Positions 18,281-26,701 of a DNA stretch of 64,000 nucleotides are shown piece by piece. Below the pieces are notes generated by a model, which had not been told where the DNA came from, did no database searches, and saw only the letters and a list, made by a program, of their open reading frames with translations. The stretch lies in the NCBI GenBank assembly GCA_006384855.1, contig VCJN01003222.1, positions 124,001 through 188,000 of the forward strand. The letters are read 5' to 3'. The stretch comes from Tetraselmis striata (lineage: Eukaryota; Chlorophyta; Chlorodendrophyceae; Chlorodendrales; Chlorodendraceae). Position 1 is the first letter of the stretch. The number at the start of each line of letters is the position of its first letter. Made by a program: the position numbers and the translations under genes.

Positions 18281-18290
18281 AAAAAAAATT
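18281..18290. promoter_or_regulatory. Shared A-rich promoter between divergent genes
   Basis: A run of eight A then TT lies 12 bases before the minus-strand start at 18269 and 26 bases before the plus-strand start at 18316. Similar A7-A8 or T8 patches precede other starts (25911, 31046, 36759, 46415), suggesting a viral promoter element. Confidence 0.45.
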
Positions 18291-18315
18291 CTGCGTGGTT
18301 GACAACGAAACGAGG

Positions 18316-18771
18316 ATGTTCAACCGCCTGCGCTACGACTCGTGCGCGACGAAGGCCGAGATCCGGGACAACGTGTCTATATTCTCGCACACGGTGGACA
18401 TCAACCGCTTCACGCACACCGACCCGTGCGCGCACGACCGCGGCCTGGTCGCGGGGAACACGACCAGCACGGTGGGCCCGCAGCCGCAGCCGGACGCCGT
18501 GCACCAGGCGTGGGGGGATATGATCGCGCTGGAGAACGACCTGCGCGGGCAGACACGGACGGCGACCCGGTGCCCGAGCTACGACTATATCCCCAAGAAG
18601 GGCGTGGTGAGCAGCCCCTCGATGTATCGCCCGCCGCAGCCCGACATCGGCACCGCCTCCAAGGACACCCTGCCGGCGTGCCAGATGATCGACTACCGCA
18701 ACGTGGAGCGGGAGGCGTACGCCGGGGTCGCGGGGACGACGGACGGGACGGGCGCCGGCTCGGGGCGTTAG
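18316..18771 (+). CDS. Conserved NCLDV-type small protein, probable virion protein
   Basis: 151 aa from the ATG at 18316 (MFNRLRYDSCATKAEIRD). This start is preferred over the ATG at 18268 because the latter would place the A8 promoter patch inside the coding sequence. The pattern NRLRYDSC, then IALENDLRGQTRTATRCPS, resembles a short protein family I associate with several nucleocytoplasmic virus lineages, often virion-associated; this is from memory and not certain. No enzyme motif seen. The C-terminus is Gly/Ala/Thr-rich. Confidence 0.6.
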   Translation: MFNRLRYDSCATKAEIRDNVSIFSHTVDINRFTHTDPCAHDRGLVAGNTTSTVGPQPQPDAVHQAWGDMIALENDLRGQTRTATRCPSYDYIPKKGVVSSPSMYRPPQPDIGTASKDTLPACQMIDYRNVEREAYAGVAGTTDGTGAGSGR

Positions 18772-18852
18772 GGCTGCGCGCGTAAGTGTGCCGCCTTTTA
18801 TAGGCGGCGGGTAGAGCAAGTCCCTCCGGAACCGATCCCCGGCCTCCTCGCC

Positions 18853-19263
18853 ATGAGGTTCTGCGATGTGTGCGACAATCTCCTGTATGTGAAGCTGTCC
18901 GGAGGGGAGGTCATCTACCAGTGCAACTACTGCTCCTCGACCTACGATGTCGGCGACTCCAGCGAGCCGATAGTGGAGACGGACTACCGGGACGACCGCG
19001 CCAAGTACCACCACCTGCTGACGCCGCTGCTCCACGAGGACCCGACGCTGCCGCGCGTGGACACGGTGCCGTGCCCCAACAAGGGGTGCACGCGCGCCCC
19101 GCGGCAGAAGGGCAGGGTGCTGTACGTCAAGTACGACGCCCTCAACCTGCGGTTCCTGTACAGCTGCGAGCACTGCAAGGCGTTCTGGGGCCCGGAGGAG
19201 CTGGGCGTGCACGTGCCCCCGGCTGCGAGTGCGGCGGGCGAGGAGGCCGGCGGCCCGGAGTGA
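18853..19263 (+). CDS. rpb9: RNA polymerase subunit RPB9 / TFIIS-like zinc ribbon protein
   Basis: 136 aa. N-terminal zinc ribbon with CDVC (residues 4-7) and CNYC (about 24-27). The second ribbon has CPNKGC (about 74-79) and CEHC (about 103-106). This two-ribbon layout with the start MRFCDVCDNLLYV matches RPB9, the polymerase subunit involved in start-site choice and proof-reading. Viral RPB9 homologues of this length are known in giant viruses. It lies in a transcription block with an A1L/VLTF2-like gene next and RPB3/11 beyond. Confidence 0.85.
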   Translation: MRFCDVCDNLLYVKLSGGEVIYQCNYCSSTYDVGDSSEPIVETDYRDDRAKYHHLLTPLLHEDPTLPRVDTVPCPNKGCTRAPRQKGRVLYVKYDALNLRFLYSCEHCKAFWGPEELGVHVPPAASAAGEEAGGPE

Positions 19264-19366
19264 AGGGGTGTAAGACGCCCGGAGCCCGGCGGCGCGCCCG
19301 CCCGAGTGAAGCAGCGCCCGAGGTTTCGCGCGAGGAGCCGCCGCCCGCCGCCCGCCGCCCGCCGCC

Positions 19367-19924
19367 ATGCACCAGAACCAGGACATCCTGATGCTGGCGA
19401 TAAACCGTTTCTACAGCAAGGCGGACAACATCCGGCCGATGGTGTCGGTCGTGCACGGGAGCTCGCCGGCGTCCCTGCGCATGATCGAGTGGTTCATCAC
19501 CAACCACGCCAAGCGGAACGACGTGATCCTGGCGCGCGACGGCGGCCAGTTCAACGTGTACCACAGCTACCGCAGCGCGCTCAAGACGTTTTCCAAGGAG
19601 CAGTTCGATCCGTTCCGGCGGCACGAGCGCATCCGGTTCGTGTACGGCGACGGCCCGGACGACGCGATCGAGACGACGGTGGGGCAGCTCAACTTTTTCA
19701 AGTGGGCCATCGAGACGGGCGTCCTGGATTACATCCATGAGAACAAGAGGGCCATCGAGCGCGCCATGGTGGACGGCGGCGTGGCCAAGCGCGCCCCGGT
19801 CGCCGCCGCGCCCGCCGTCCCCGCGCCCGGCGGCGGCGACCGGGCGGCGGGCGGCAAGGCGGGGGCGCGGCCGGTGGCGGCCGGCATCCACCAGCGGGTG
19901 CAGACCACGCTGTCGTTCGACTGA
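19367..19924 (+). CDS. A1L/VLTF2-like late transcription factor (tentative)
   Basis: 185 aa. The central region (SLRMIEWFITNHAKRNDVI, then FNVYHSYRSALKTF and KEQFDPFRRHERIRF) matches my recollection of the NCLDV family related to poxvirus VLTF2, a late-gene transactivator. From about residue 125 the protein is Ala/Pro/Gly-rich and disordered, and ends in IHQRVQTTLSFD. That last piece loosely resembles a PCNA-binding peptide. Stop codon to stop codon with the RPB3/11 gene on the other strand (19 bases apart). Family assignment is moderately sure. Confidence 0.6.
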   Translation: MHQNQDILMLAINRFYSKADNIRPMVSVVHGSSPASLRMIEWFITNHAKRNDVILARDGGQFNVYHSYRSALKTFSKEQFDPFRRHERIRFVYGDGPDDAIETTVGQLNFFKWAIETGVLDYIHENKRAIERAMVDGGVAKRAPVAAAPAVPAPGGGDRAAGGKAGARPVAAGIHQRVQTTLSFD

Positions 19925-19943
19925 CCGGCCGGATCCCGCTCAC

Positions 19944-21050
19944 TCACTTGCCGGGGTTCGCGGTCTTCTGCCACTCGGCCAGCGCGTGCTCGCACAGGTC
20001 CGCCGCCGACTCGCACGCCTCCTTGAGCATCCCCCGCGCGGTTGCGCCGGGCGGGACGCGGATCCTGACGACGATGGCGCGCTCCAGGAGGTGCGGGAGG
20101 TAGTAGCCCGCGAAGTCGGTCTTCTCCAAGAGCTTGGTCTGCACCAGCGCGCCGGACGTGTGGTCCTCGCCGGACAGCTTGAGGCTGTGGATGTCCGGGG
20201 GCGACCCGGTCTGCGGGGGCACGTCGTGCACCCGGGCGGTGCCGTCGGTGGCGTCCGCCAGGGCGCGGAGCCGGCTGGCCAGCGCCTCGTACCCGGCCTC
20301 CACGACCTCCTCGGCGCTCATGCCGCACTGCGTCTCGAGGCAGAAGCGGTGGGCGGCCGGGGCCCCGGCCGCGTCCCGGAGCACGATGCGCTTGGCGTCC
20401 AGCGCGTCGAAGGTTGCCTTGTCCTCCCGGCCCCGGCGCGCCTTGTCCACGGCGGCCTTGTCCTGCAGCGGGAACATGGCGCACGCCGCGACGGGGTTGA
20501 ACCGCGCGTGCTCGTGGCCGCTGCCGAGGGTCGCGGTGGCCTCGAGGGCGAGCCGCTGGCCCGGCATGAGCACCGTGACGATGGGGTGCCGCCCGGTGAT
20601 GGGGTCCGCCCTGAACACGCGCGCCGCGGTCGTCGCGGCGTCGGCGGCGGCGGCGTCGTCCGTGGGCACGATGGAGATGTCGGCGGTGGTGACGTCGAGG
20701 GGCTTGGAGCCGGTGTTCTCCACGTCGATCTCGAACCGCCACGCGGCCGGCCGGAAGTCCAGGAGGGCCGCCTTGTCCAGGTGCAGCGGCAGGAGCCCGA
20801 CGCGCTCGCCGATGATCTCGTTGTGCAGGGAGCCGGTGTTCAGGGACACCCGGACGTCCTGCGCGGCGGGGTCCACCGCGTCGAAGCGGAAGGCGGCGAT
20901 CTTGACGTCGGTCATGATCGCGCGGCGGAGGCCGGACACCAGCGCGACGTCCTGCCCGGAGACCGTAAACTCCAGGCGGCCGGGGACGCGCACCTTCTTG
21001 CCGTCGCCGCGCGTGGTGGTGTCCCTGACAAAGTCGGTGAACATGGCCAT
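19944..21050 (-). CDS. rpb3/11: RNA polymerase subunit RPB3/RPB11 fusion
   Basis: 368 aa. Contains the alpha-like signature (SGLRRAIMTDVKIAAF, then NTGSLHNEIIGERVGLLPLH), a central insert domain with PLDVTTADI and DPITGRHPIV, and the EHARFNPVAAC stretch typical of RPB3. The C-terminal part (ETQCGMSAEEVVEAGYEAL) is RPB11-like, so one polypeptide supplies the assembly platform of the polymerase. Fusions of this kind are standard in giant viruses. Convergent with the A1L/VLTF2-like gene and divergent from the deoxynucleoside kinase gene. Confidence 0.85.
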   Translation of the reverse strand: MAMFTDFVRDTTTRGDGKKVRVPGRLEFTVSGQDVALVSGLRRAIMTDVKIAAFRFDAVDPAAQDVRVSLNTGSLHNEIIGERVGLLPLHLDKAALLDFRPAAWRFEIDVENTGSKPLDVTTADISIVPTDDAAAADAATTAARVFRADPITGRHPIVTVLMPGQRLALEATATLGSGHEHARFNPVAACAMFPLQDKAAVDKARRGREDKATFDALDAKRIVLRDAAGAPAAHRFCLETQCGMSAEEVVEAGYEALASRLRALADATDGTARVHDVPPQTGSPPDIHSLKLSGEDHTSGALVQTKLLEKTDFAGYYLPHLLERAIVVRIRVPPGATARGMLKEACESAADLCEHALAEWQKTANPGK

Positions 21051-21153
21051 GGCGGACGGGCGGGCGCTGGTCAGGGTTTCCTCAAACGTAACAATAATCC
21101 CGGGCGCGTCTGGCGCGGGTTAAGCGCGACGGCGGTCCGCACCCGGAGCCGCG

Positions 21154-21828
21154 ATGCAAGCGTCGGGCGCGCCCAGTCGGCGGTACGTGGTGGTTGACGG
21201 CAACATCGGCAGCGGGAAGACGACCCTCCTGCAGCGCCTCGCGGCGTTGGGGCTGCACGTGATTCCGGAGCCCGTGGAGCGCTGGTGCGCGCCGTTCCGG
21301 CACCGCGGCGAGGCCGTGGACGCGCCGCTGGACCTGTACTACCGCGACCGCCACCGCCACGCGCTGGGCTTTCAGGTCCACGTCCTGACCACGCGCATCC
21401 AGCAGCTGCTTTCGGGGGACGCCGCCCAGGGCGTGGTGGTGCAGGAGCGCGACCCCTTTGACACGGCGCTGTTCGCGGAGTACAAGCTGCAGTCCGGGGT
21501 GTTCGACGCGTTCCAGCACCGCTGCTTCACGGAGCTGGTGAACACCGTGTCCCAGGCTCTGAATTTCGAGTGCGTGGGCCGCGTGTACCTGCGGGCGTCT
21601 CCGGAGCTTTGCATGGCGCGGGTGCGCGCCAGGGGGCGTCCCTCGGAGGCCGGCCTGGACGCGGCGACGCTGGCGCCCCTCCACGCGCTGCACGAGGCGA
21701 AGTACGCGGGCGAGCGGGCGCCGGGCACGCTGGAGGTGGACGCGGCGGGGGACGTGGCGGACGCGGCCCGCGAAGTCGTGGCGTTCGTCCGGCGGTGCAG
21801 CGACGCCTCCTCCTACTCCTCCTCCTAG
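21154..21828 (+). CDS. Deoxynucleoside kinase
   Basis: 224 aa. P-loop GNIGSGKTT at residues 16-24, EPVERW at about 38-43, the ERD motif in QERDPFDTALF (about 97-107), and the Arg-rich lid RVRARGRPSE (about 155-164). These are the dNK/thymidine-kinase-2 type motifs. The enzyme phosphorylates deoxynucleosides to supply DNA precursors; substrate choice cannot be read from sequence alone. C-terminus Ser-rich. Shares a 103-bp divergent region with RPB3/11. Confidence 0.88.
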   Translation: MQASGAPSRRYVVVDGNIGSGKTTLLQRLAALGLHVIPEPVERWCAPFRHRGEAVDAPLDLYYRDRHRHALGFQVHVLTTRIQQLLSGDAAQGVVVQERDPFDTALFAEYKLQSGVFDAFQHRCFTELVNTVSQALNFECVGRVYLRASPELCMARVRARGRPSEAGLDAATLAPLHALHEAKYAGERAPGTLEVDAAGDVADAAREVVAFVRRCSDASSYSSS

Positions 21829-21884
21829 GCGGTGGGGCCGGCCGGCGCCGCCGCGGCTTGTAAAAACGAATGCTTTTTGCCCTG

Positions 21885-21902
21885 CACACACACACACACA
21901 CA
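21885..21902. repeat. CA dinucleotide microsatellite
   Basis: About nine CA units between two convergent genes (stops at 21828 and 21937). Slippage-prone, no coding role. Confidence 0.85.
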
Positions 21903-21936
21903 GCGGAGGCGCGGACCCGTCAGTCCACCTGCGCGG

Positions 21937-22515
21937 TCAGTACATGCCGCTGTTCGCGTTGGCGGGCATGGCGGTGCTCTGGCTCCCGATCTCCAGCGGT
22001 TGGCGCAGGCGGTCGGGCTCGATGGTGCTGTACATGAACGGCATCGGCATCTTTTCGATGACGGGCTCGGACCGGAACTGCAGGTTGGGGTTCTTTTTGC
22101 CGTCGCGGGTGGCGATGCCCACCTGGCTCCCGGCGTCCAGGAAGTTGATGCCCTGCATGTCGCCCTGGCCCGTGGAGTGCAGCTGCGCGAACCTCTGCTC
22201 CTCCGGCGTGTTGCCCAGGCGCGGCAGGAGATCCGCGGGCGTGATGGCGTCCCGGGGGCTTCCGCTGGACATGACCGCGGCGGCCTCCGGCACCGGCGCC
22301 GGGGCGTCGAAGACGGTTTCCTCGGCGCCGTACGGGCCGCCGGGCGAGTGGGGCTTGGTGAAGTCCGGAGCCGTGGGCGGCGGGGCGAGGAAGGGCTCGT
22401 AGTACCCGGCCTTGGGGGCGGCCGTCATAGTGCTGTTGTAGTGCATCACGATGGCCACGAGGGCGATGCCCGCCGCGACAATGAGCAAGGTGTTGAACAT
22501 TGTCCGACTGTCCAT
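21937..22515 (-). CDS. Conserved virion-type membrane protein with N-terminal anchor
   Basis: 192 aa. A single N-terminal membrane segment (about residues 7-24, NTLLIVAAGIALVAIVM) is followed by a Pro-rich linker and a conserved C-terminal half (TPADLLPRLG, FLDAGSQVGIAT, KNPNLQFRSEP, PDRLRQPLEIG). The order 'DLLP ... FL-AG ... N-NLQ-RSEP ... PD--R-PLEIG' is shared, from memory, by a virion protein family of phycodna- and mimivirus-like viruses. Probably a structural membrane protein. Start 22515 or ATG 22500. Confidence 0.7.
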   Translation of the reverse strand: MDSRTMFNTLLIVAAGIALVAIVMHYNSTMTAAPKAGYYEPFLAPPPTAPDFTKPHSPGGPYGAEETVFDAPAPVPEAAAVMSSGSPRDAITPADLLPRLGNTPEEQRFAQLHSTGQGDMQGINFLDAGSQVGIATRDGKKNPNLQFRSEPVIEKMPMPFMYSTIEPDRLRQPLEIGSQSTAMPANANSGMY

Positions 22516-22534
22516 AGCTGAAATTTACATACAA

Positions 22535-22668
22535 CGAAGATATTTTTCAGACGCCGGAGGGGGAGTACGAAGATATTCTCAGACGCCGGCGGAGGAGCAA
22601 TCCGAAGATATTCTCAGACGCCGGAGCAGGAATCCGAAGATATTTTTCAGACGCCCGAGGAGGAATAT
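22535..22668. repeat. Four tandem 32-35 bp units with GATATT core in a promoter region
   Basis: Units start at 22535, 22568, 22603 and 22635. Each begins cgaagatatt, then tctcagacgccgg or tttcagacgccgg, then a gga-rich spacer. They fill the divergent interval between the virion-protein gene (start 22515) and the gene at 22743. Iterated short units here suggest repeated transcription-factor sites or slippage expansion of a promoter element. A palindromic gaatattc ends the array at 22663. Confidence 0.8.
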
Positions 22669-22742
22669 TCCCGCGCGGGCCCGGATGTGATAAGAGCGGA
22701 CGCGCGCCCGCCGACTCCCCAGATCGAGGCCCTGGCGCCGCC

Positions 22743-23771
22743 ATGAGCCGCTCCCCGGCCGCCGCCGCCCCGAGCGGAGGACCCGCCATGAGCGCGGTGG
22801 AGGCGTACTGCCGGGCGTTTGAGGACAAGCTGGGCGCGGAGACGGCGTGCTGCCTGCCCGCGCCGGGCACAAACACGATGCCCCGGTGCCTGGGCGCCCA
22901 CGTGAGGGCGGCCTCCGACCCGGACGTCGGCGCGCTGTATGCCGTGTACTGGGGCGCGAAGACCGGGTGCCTGAGCGCGCACGACGTGGCGGGAGCGGCG
23001 CGCCACCTGCACGACCACGACACGCTGGAGGTCGCGGGGCTGGGCGTGGGCGACGCCTGCTCCGGGCAGGCGTCGTGCATGTTGGAGAACCTGGGGCTGG
23101 AGTTTTACGCGGGCAGCATCAAGGACCGGCTGGTCATGCGCGGCGGCGTGATGACCTCGCTGGAGACCCTGGTGAGTTTGACCCCGAACTGGGCCTCGTT
23201 GGTGCCCGAGGAGGAGGGGGAGGCCTTCTGGAGCAACCTCGGGCGCGAGGTGGCGCCCGGGTACATATACACCACGGCCTCCGTGGGGAACTTTGCGTCC
23301 TACCGCAGGGACGTCGTGGACCGGGTGCCCGTGGAGGTGCGCGTGTGCCGCGGGGGCGGCGGTCCGCGCGACATGTGGATCGAGTATGTCGATCGCACGG
23401 AGCGCCTGTACCGCTTCCGCCTGGGCGGCGCCGTGCTGGCGGGCGTCGAGACGTCCGCGGCGTCGCTGGCGTGCGTCGTGATCATGGACGCGATGTACCG
23501 GGGGTACCGGCACGACGGCCCGTCGGTGCGGATGCTGATGAAGGAGACGAGCTACACGCGGTCCAGCATGTACGCGTGGAACAACGCGTGCCTCGCGGCG
23601 GACGGCCGCCGGAACAGCGACCTGGTGGTGGCGGTGATGCCGTGCCTGCCCGACTCGGACGCCGTGAGCGAGGCGAACGACGCCCTGGTGCATGCGTGCG
23701 CGATGTACCTGTCGTCGCGCGGGGGTCCCCGCAGAAAGTCGGAGGGGACGCCCGGCGCGACGCTCACCTAA
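22743..23771 (+). CDS. Unknown viral protein
   Basis: 342 aa from the ATG at 22743 (a second ATG at 22788). No family recognised. Contains scattered Cys (DACSGQASCML) and a hydrophobic stretch (ASLACVVIMDAMYRGY, about 240-255) that could be a buried helix rather than a membrane anchor. Codon and GC pattern fit the neighbouring viral genes. Followed closely (56 bases) by the VLTF3 gene in the same direction. Confidence 0.6.
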   Translation: MSRSPAAAAPSGGPAMSAVEAYCRAFEDKLGAETACCLPAPGTNTMPRCLGAHVRAASDPDVGALYAVYWGAKTGCLSAHDVAGAARHLHDHDTLEVAGLGVGDACSGQASCMLENLGLEFYAGSIKDRLVMRGGVMTSLETLVSLTPNWASLVPEEEGEAFWSNLGREVAPGYIYTTASVGNFASYRRDVVDRVPVEVRVCRGGGGPRDMWIEYVDRTERLYRFRLGGAVLAGVETSAASLACVVIMDAMYRGYRHDGPSVRMLMKETSYTRSSMYAWNNACLAADGRRNSDLVVAVMPCLPDSDAVSEANDALVHACAMYLSSRGGPRRKSEGTPGATLT

Positions 23772-23804
23772 CAACAACCCCGCCGCGCGCGGGTGCTGCC
23801 AGCT

Positions 23805-23817
23805 GTAAAAAACATTT
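23805..23817 (+). promoter_or_regulatory. A/T-rich promoter patch before VLTF3
   Basis: The sequence gtaaaaaacattttt lies 10-25 bases before the ATG at 23828 in an otherwise GC-rich gap. It resembles the A-run patches before other viral genes here. Confidence 0.4.
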
Positions 23818-23827
23818 TTCTCTTGCA

Positions 23828-25109
23828 ATGTCCACTTTTGCCGCGGCGCCGACGAGGCGGTCGTCCTCCGTGCCGGTGAAAAAGACCCTCGACCGGGAGC
23901 ACGCGAGGATCGCGCCGGCGTTCGTCGATGCCGCGGAGGAGGAGGCATACTACCGGGACACCGCCCACCTGCTGTACCACTACTACGACTCCGTCGAGAA
24001 GGGGGGCGGCGTGGTGGCAGCCACCCCGGCGGCCCCCGCGCTGGTGGGGTCGCACAAAGTGACGGTGGGCCTCAGGCAGCGGTCGGTGCTCGATTTCATC
24101 ACCATCGAGGAGCAGGACCGGCGCGGCGCGGCGGACTGCGCGGACTGCGCGGCCGGGACGCTCCCCACCCCCGGCGCGCCCGGCGCGCCCGGCGGCGCCG
24201 CCCCCGGGGGCCCTCCCCCCCCCGGGGCCCCCGCTGCCGTGCGTGGGCAGCCCGCCCGGCGACGGCTTCGCGTTCCCCCCGGCGCGGGACCCCGAGGCCG
24301 CCGACGCGGCGGCGGCGGCGGCGGTGTGCTCCGCGTCCAAGTACTCCCGGATGAGCCGCGCGGAGTTGCTGGACACCTTCATGCGCAAGGTGAGCAAGGA
24401 CTACGCGCCGGAGCCGGAGAAAACGGACCCGCGGTACATGCGCCGGAGCCTGGCCGAGGTGGAGTGCGGCCACTGCGGCGGCAACGACCGGGTGCTGGTG
24501 CCGAACGAGGGGTTCCTGCACTGCCTGGACTGCGACACCATCGAGTACGTCACGCTGGACAGCGAGCGCCCGAGCTACCGTGACCCCCCGCGCGAGCTCA
24601 GCTACCTGTGCTACAAGCGGTCCAACCACCTCAACGAGTGGCTCTCCCAGACCCAGAGCAGGGAGTACACCAACATCCCGGACATCGTCTACGACTCCAT
24701 CATGATCGAGCTCAAGCGCCAAAAGGTCACCAACCTCGCCACGCTGGAGCGCCGGAAGCTCAAGGACATCCTGAAGAAGCTCGGCCTCAACCGCTACTTC
24801 GAGCACCTCAACTACATCCACACCCTCATCACCGGGAAGCCGGGCATCCGGATCCCGCCCAACATCGAGGCGCAGTTCAAGCGCATGTTTGCGCAGATCC
24901 AGGTGCCCTTCCTCAAGCACGCCCCGCCCAACCGCAAGAACTGCCTGAGCTACAGCTTCTCGCTGTCTCGCATGGCCGACCTGCTCGGCTACGACGACAT
25001 CCAGGAGTACCTGCCCAGGCTCAAGTCCAAGGCCAAGCGCGAGGAGCAGAACCGCCTGTGGAAGCTGATCTGCGAGGACCTCGGCTGGGAGTACAACCCC
25101 CAGGAGTAG
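23828..25109 (+). pseudogene. VLTF3-type late transcription factor, frame broken at a C9 run
   Basis: The N-terminal part (MSTFAAAPTRRSSS to about 24200) and the conserved C-terminal part (from about 24240) are in different frames. A run of nine C at 24215-24223 lies between them, and a one-base change there would join them. The C-terminal 290 residues match VLTF3: zinc ribbon CGHCGG..CLDC (about 24468-24535), then KRSNHLNEWLSQTQ, YDSIMIELKRQ and the NYIHTLITG region. VLTF3 is a late transcription factor found in almost all nucleocytoplasmic viruses. Either a real loss-of-function mutation or a homopolymer base-call error; a GTG at 24243 could restart translation. Confidence 0.8.
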
Positions 25110-25513
25110 CAGGACCGGGGGCGGGGGAAGTGTGAGAGTGGGGTGCCGGTGGATGAGCCGCGGCGATCGAGTTGGCCGGCCGGCCCGCCCGGAGCCCCCA
25201 GTGGGGGGGCCGCCTCCAGGCCGCGTAGCGGGGGCAGCGCGCGTCCTCCGATCAGCTCCGGAAAAGGCGCGCGATGGAGAAATGGCAGATTACACGATGT
25301 TTCGCACCCCCCGGTGTCGGCGATGTGCGAGCGAGGTCCGCCGGGGCGAGCGAGGCCCTCCCGTGCGCGGCCCGGGCCGGCCTCCTACAGGAGCGCCTCT
25401 CCGCGAAAGGGCGGGGCGTGCGCCCGGGGACCAGCGGTCACCGCGCCGGGCGCGGCGGAGGGAGACGGATCCCGGCGGGGGAGGGCCGGGGCAACGGCGG
25501 CGCGCCCCGCGCC
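25110..25513. other. GC-rich gap without a convincing gene
   Basis: About 400 bases between the convergent VLTF3 gene and the membrane protein at 25514-25822. Reading frames exist on both strands but are Arg/Pro/Gly-rich, with no start context or family signal. I see no RNA gene or clear repeat. Confidence 0.5.
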
Positions 25514-25822
25514 TCACTTGTGCGGGAAGCCGCTGAGACCCCCGCTGAGCTGGGTGCCCATGCTGAAGCCGGTTCCCTGGCGGATCGAGCGCCGCATGTC
25601 CTCGCCGTAGGCCGAGAGACCGCCGCCGTAGGCGTACTGGTCGCTCCAGCTGCTAAACAGGTCGACCATCGAAAAGGTGGCGGCGGCCACCACCGCGATG
25701 AGGAGGACTTCCTCGATGCTGGGCTTGCTCTTGGGGATGAAGAAGGCCGCAAACCCCACGGTGGCACCCTCAAGCAGGTACTTCAGAAGGCGTGCGCATG
25801 CGGCACCTACGTCTGGTCGCAT
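25514..25822 (-). CDS. Conserved NCLDV small membrane protein
   Basis: 102 aa from the ATG at 25822; the upstream continuation to 25927 looks non-coding. Two hydrophobic helices: LLEGATVGFAAFFIP (about 13-27) and EEVLLIAVVAAATFSMVDLF (about 35-54). A Gly/Ser tail follows (GTGFSMGTQLSGGLSGF). The pattern 'LKYLLEG...FIPK-K--IEE...AAATF--VDLF' is, from memory, a small membrane protein widely shared by giant viruses and probably in the virion inner membrane. Divergent from the gene at 25945. Confidence 0.75.
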   Translation of the reverse strand: MRPDVGAACARLLKYLLEGATVGFAAFFIPKSKPSIEEVLLIAVVAAATFSMVDLFSSWSDQYAYGGGLSAYGEDMRRSIRQGTGFSMGTQLSGGLSGFPHK

Positions 25823-25910
25823 CTTGTGAATGTTATTGATATAATACGGAGAGAAAAAAACGGGAAAGGAGCTCTGCGACGTGGGACGAGAGGGCGCGCC
25901 GCCGCCGGAG

Positions 25911-25920
25911 AAAAAAATTC
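25911..25920. promoter_or_regulatory. A7-TT promoter patch
   Basis: gagaaaaaaattcc lies 28-35 bases before the start at 25945. Same type of patch as at 18281. A second A7 run at about 25853-25860 sits closer to the minus-strand gene at 25822. Confidence 0.45.
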
Positions 25921-25944
25921 CTGCCAAGCCGTGAAAAGCGCGAG

Positions 25945-26667
25945 ATGCCCCCCGTGAGCTGCAAAGAGCAGGACTACCTGGAGCAGGATCAGCCCATCCG
26001 CGGGCAGAACTATGTGTGCCTGTCGTTCCTTAGCCCCACGGACGCCGTGGCTTCGCGCCAGGCGTTCGAGGTGTCCCGGTTCCTGGGCGCGTTCTGCGCG
26101 GAGGCCAGCCAGGTCCTGAAGGACGCCGAGGCCCGGATCTCCAGCGCGGAGGACCGGGCGGTGCTGTCCAACCTGCGCGAGCGCTACGCGTACGTGTTCG
26201 ACAAGGAGCTCCTGAAGTCGGAGTACGACCAGTACTGCGCGACCTATGCGGAGCAGCTGAAGCAGGACTGGGCCGCCGAGAGCGACAACCTAGCCAACAT
26301 CCACGGCATCAAGATCCGGGGCGCGTACGAGACGCTCCCGGAGGCGCAGTCCCGGGCGCAGTCCGTCAAGCGCACGGACCCCAATTTCAGCGTGTACGTG
26401 TGCGAGATGGGGTGCTGGGTGCCGTGGTCGCCCAACCCCGACGACATCGCCGACTCGGAGTACAGCGAGAGCCAGCTCAACACGCTCATGAAAAAGTACA
26501 AGGAGAACATGGCGCTCCGGGACGAGTACTACGAGGCGCACAAGAGCGACATGGTCAAGGCGGCGGTGCCCGCGGGCGAGCCGGGGGAGGCCGCCGACTT
26601 TTCGGCCGGCGCCGGAGCCGGAGGCGGCGAGGCGACGCCGACCGAGCGCATGGGGGCGATGCGCTGA
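25945..26667 (+). CDS. DUF5832-like conserved giant-virus protein
   Basis: 240 aa. Begins MPPVSCKEQDYLEQDQPIRG, then QNYVCLSFLSPTDAV; later HGIKIRGAYETLPEAQSRAQ, SVYVCEMGCWVPW and LNTLMKKYKEN. This run of blocks is the signature, as I recall, of DUF5832, a family found in most mimivirus- and phycodnavirus-like genomes. Function unknown; often reported with virion or early proteins. The last 35 residues are Gly/Ala-rich. Start chosen by family similarity and the promoter patch upstream. Confidence 0.75.
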   Translation: MPPVSCKEQDYLEQDQPIRGQNYVCLSFLSPTDAVASRQAFEVSRFLGAFCAEASQVLKDAEARISSAEDRAVLSNLRERYAYVFDKELLKSEYDQYCATYAEQLKQDWAAESDNLANIHGIKIRGAYETLPEAQSRAQSVKRTDPNFSVYVCEMGCWVPWSPNPDDIADSEYSESQLNTLMKKYKENMALRDEYYEAHKSDMVKAAVPAGEPGEAADFSAGAGAGGGEATPTERMGAMR

Positions 26668-26701
26668 CGGGGCCGCCGCCGCCCTCCCCGCGCGCACGCG
26701 C

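Noticed and set aside
16696-19386. Long minus-strand frame ending in NDCCAE
   Set aside because: Mostly antisense or out of frame to the DUF262 gene and RPB9. The ending only mirrors the Fanzor terminal codons carried by the MITE at 16,646.
19944-21050. Sliding clamp (PCNA)
   Set aside because: First thought from length and position, but the SGLRRAIM, NTGSLHNEI and EHARFNPV blocks belong to RPB3/RPB11.
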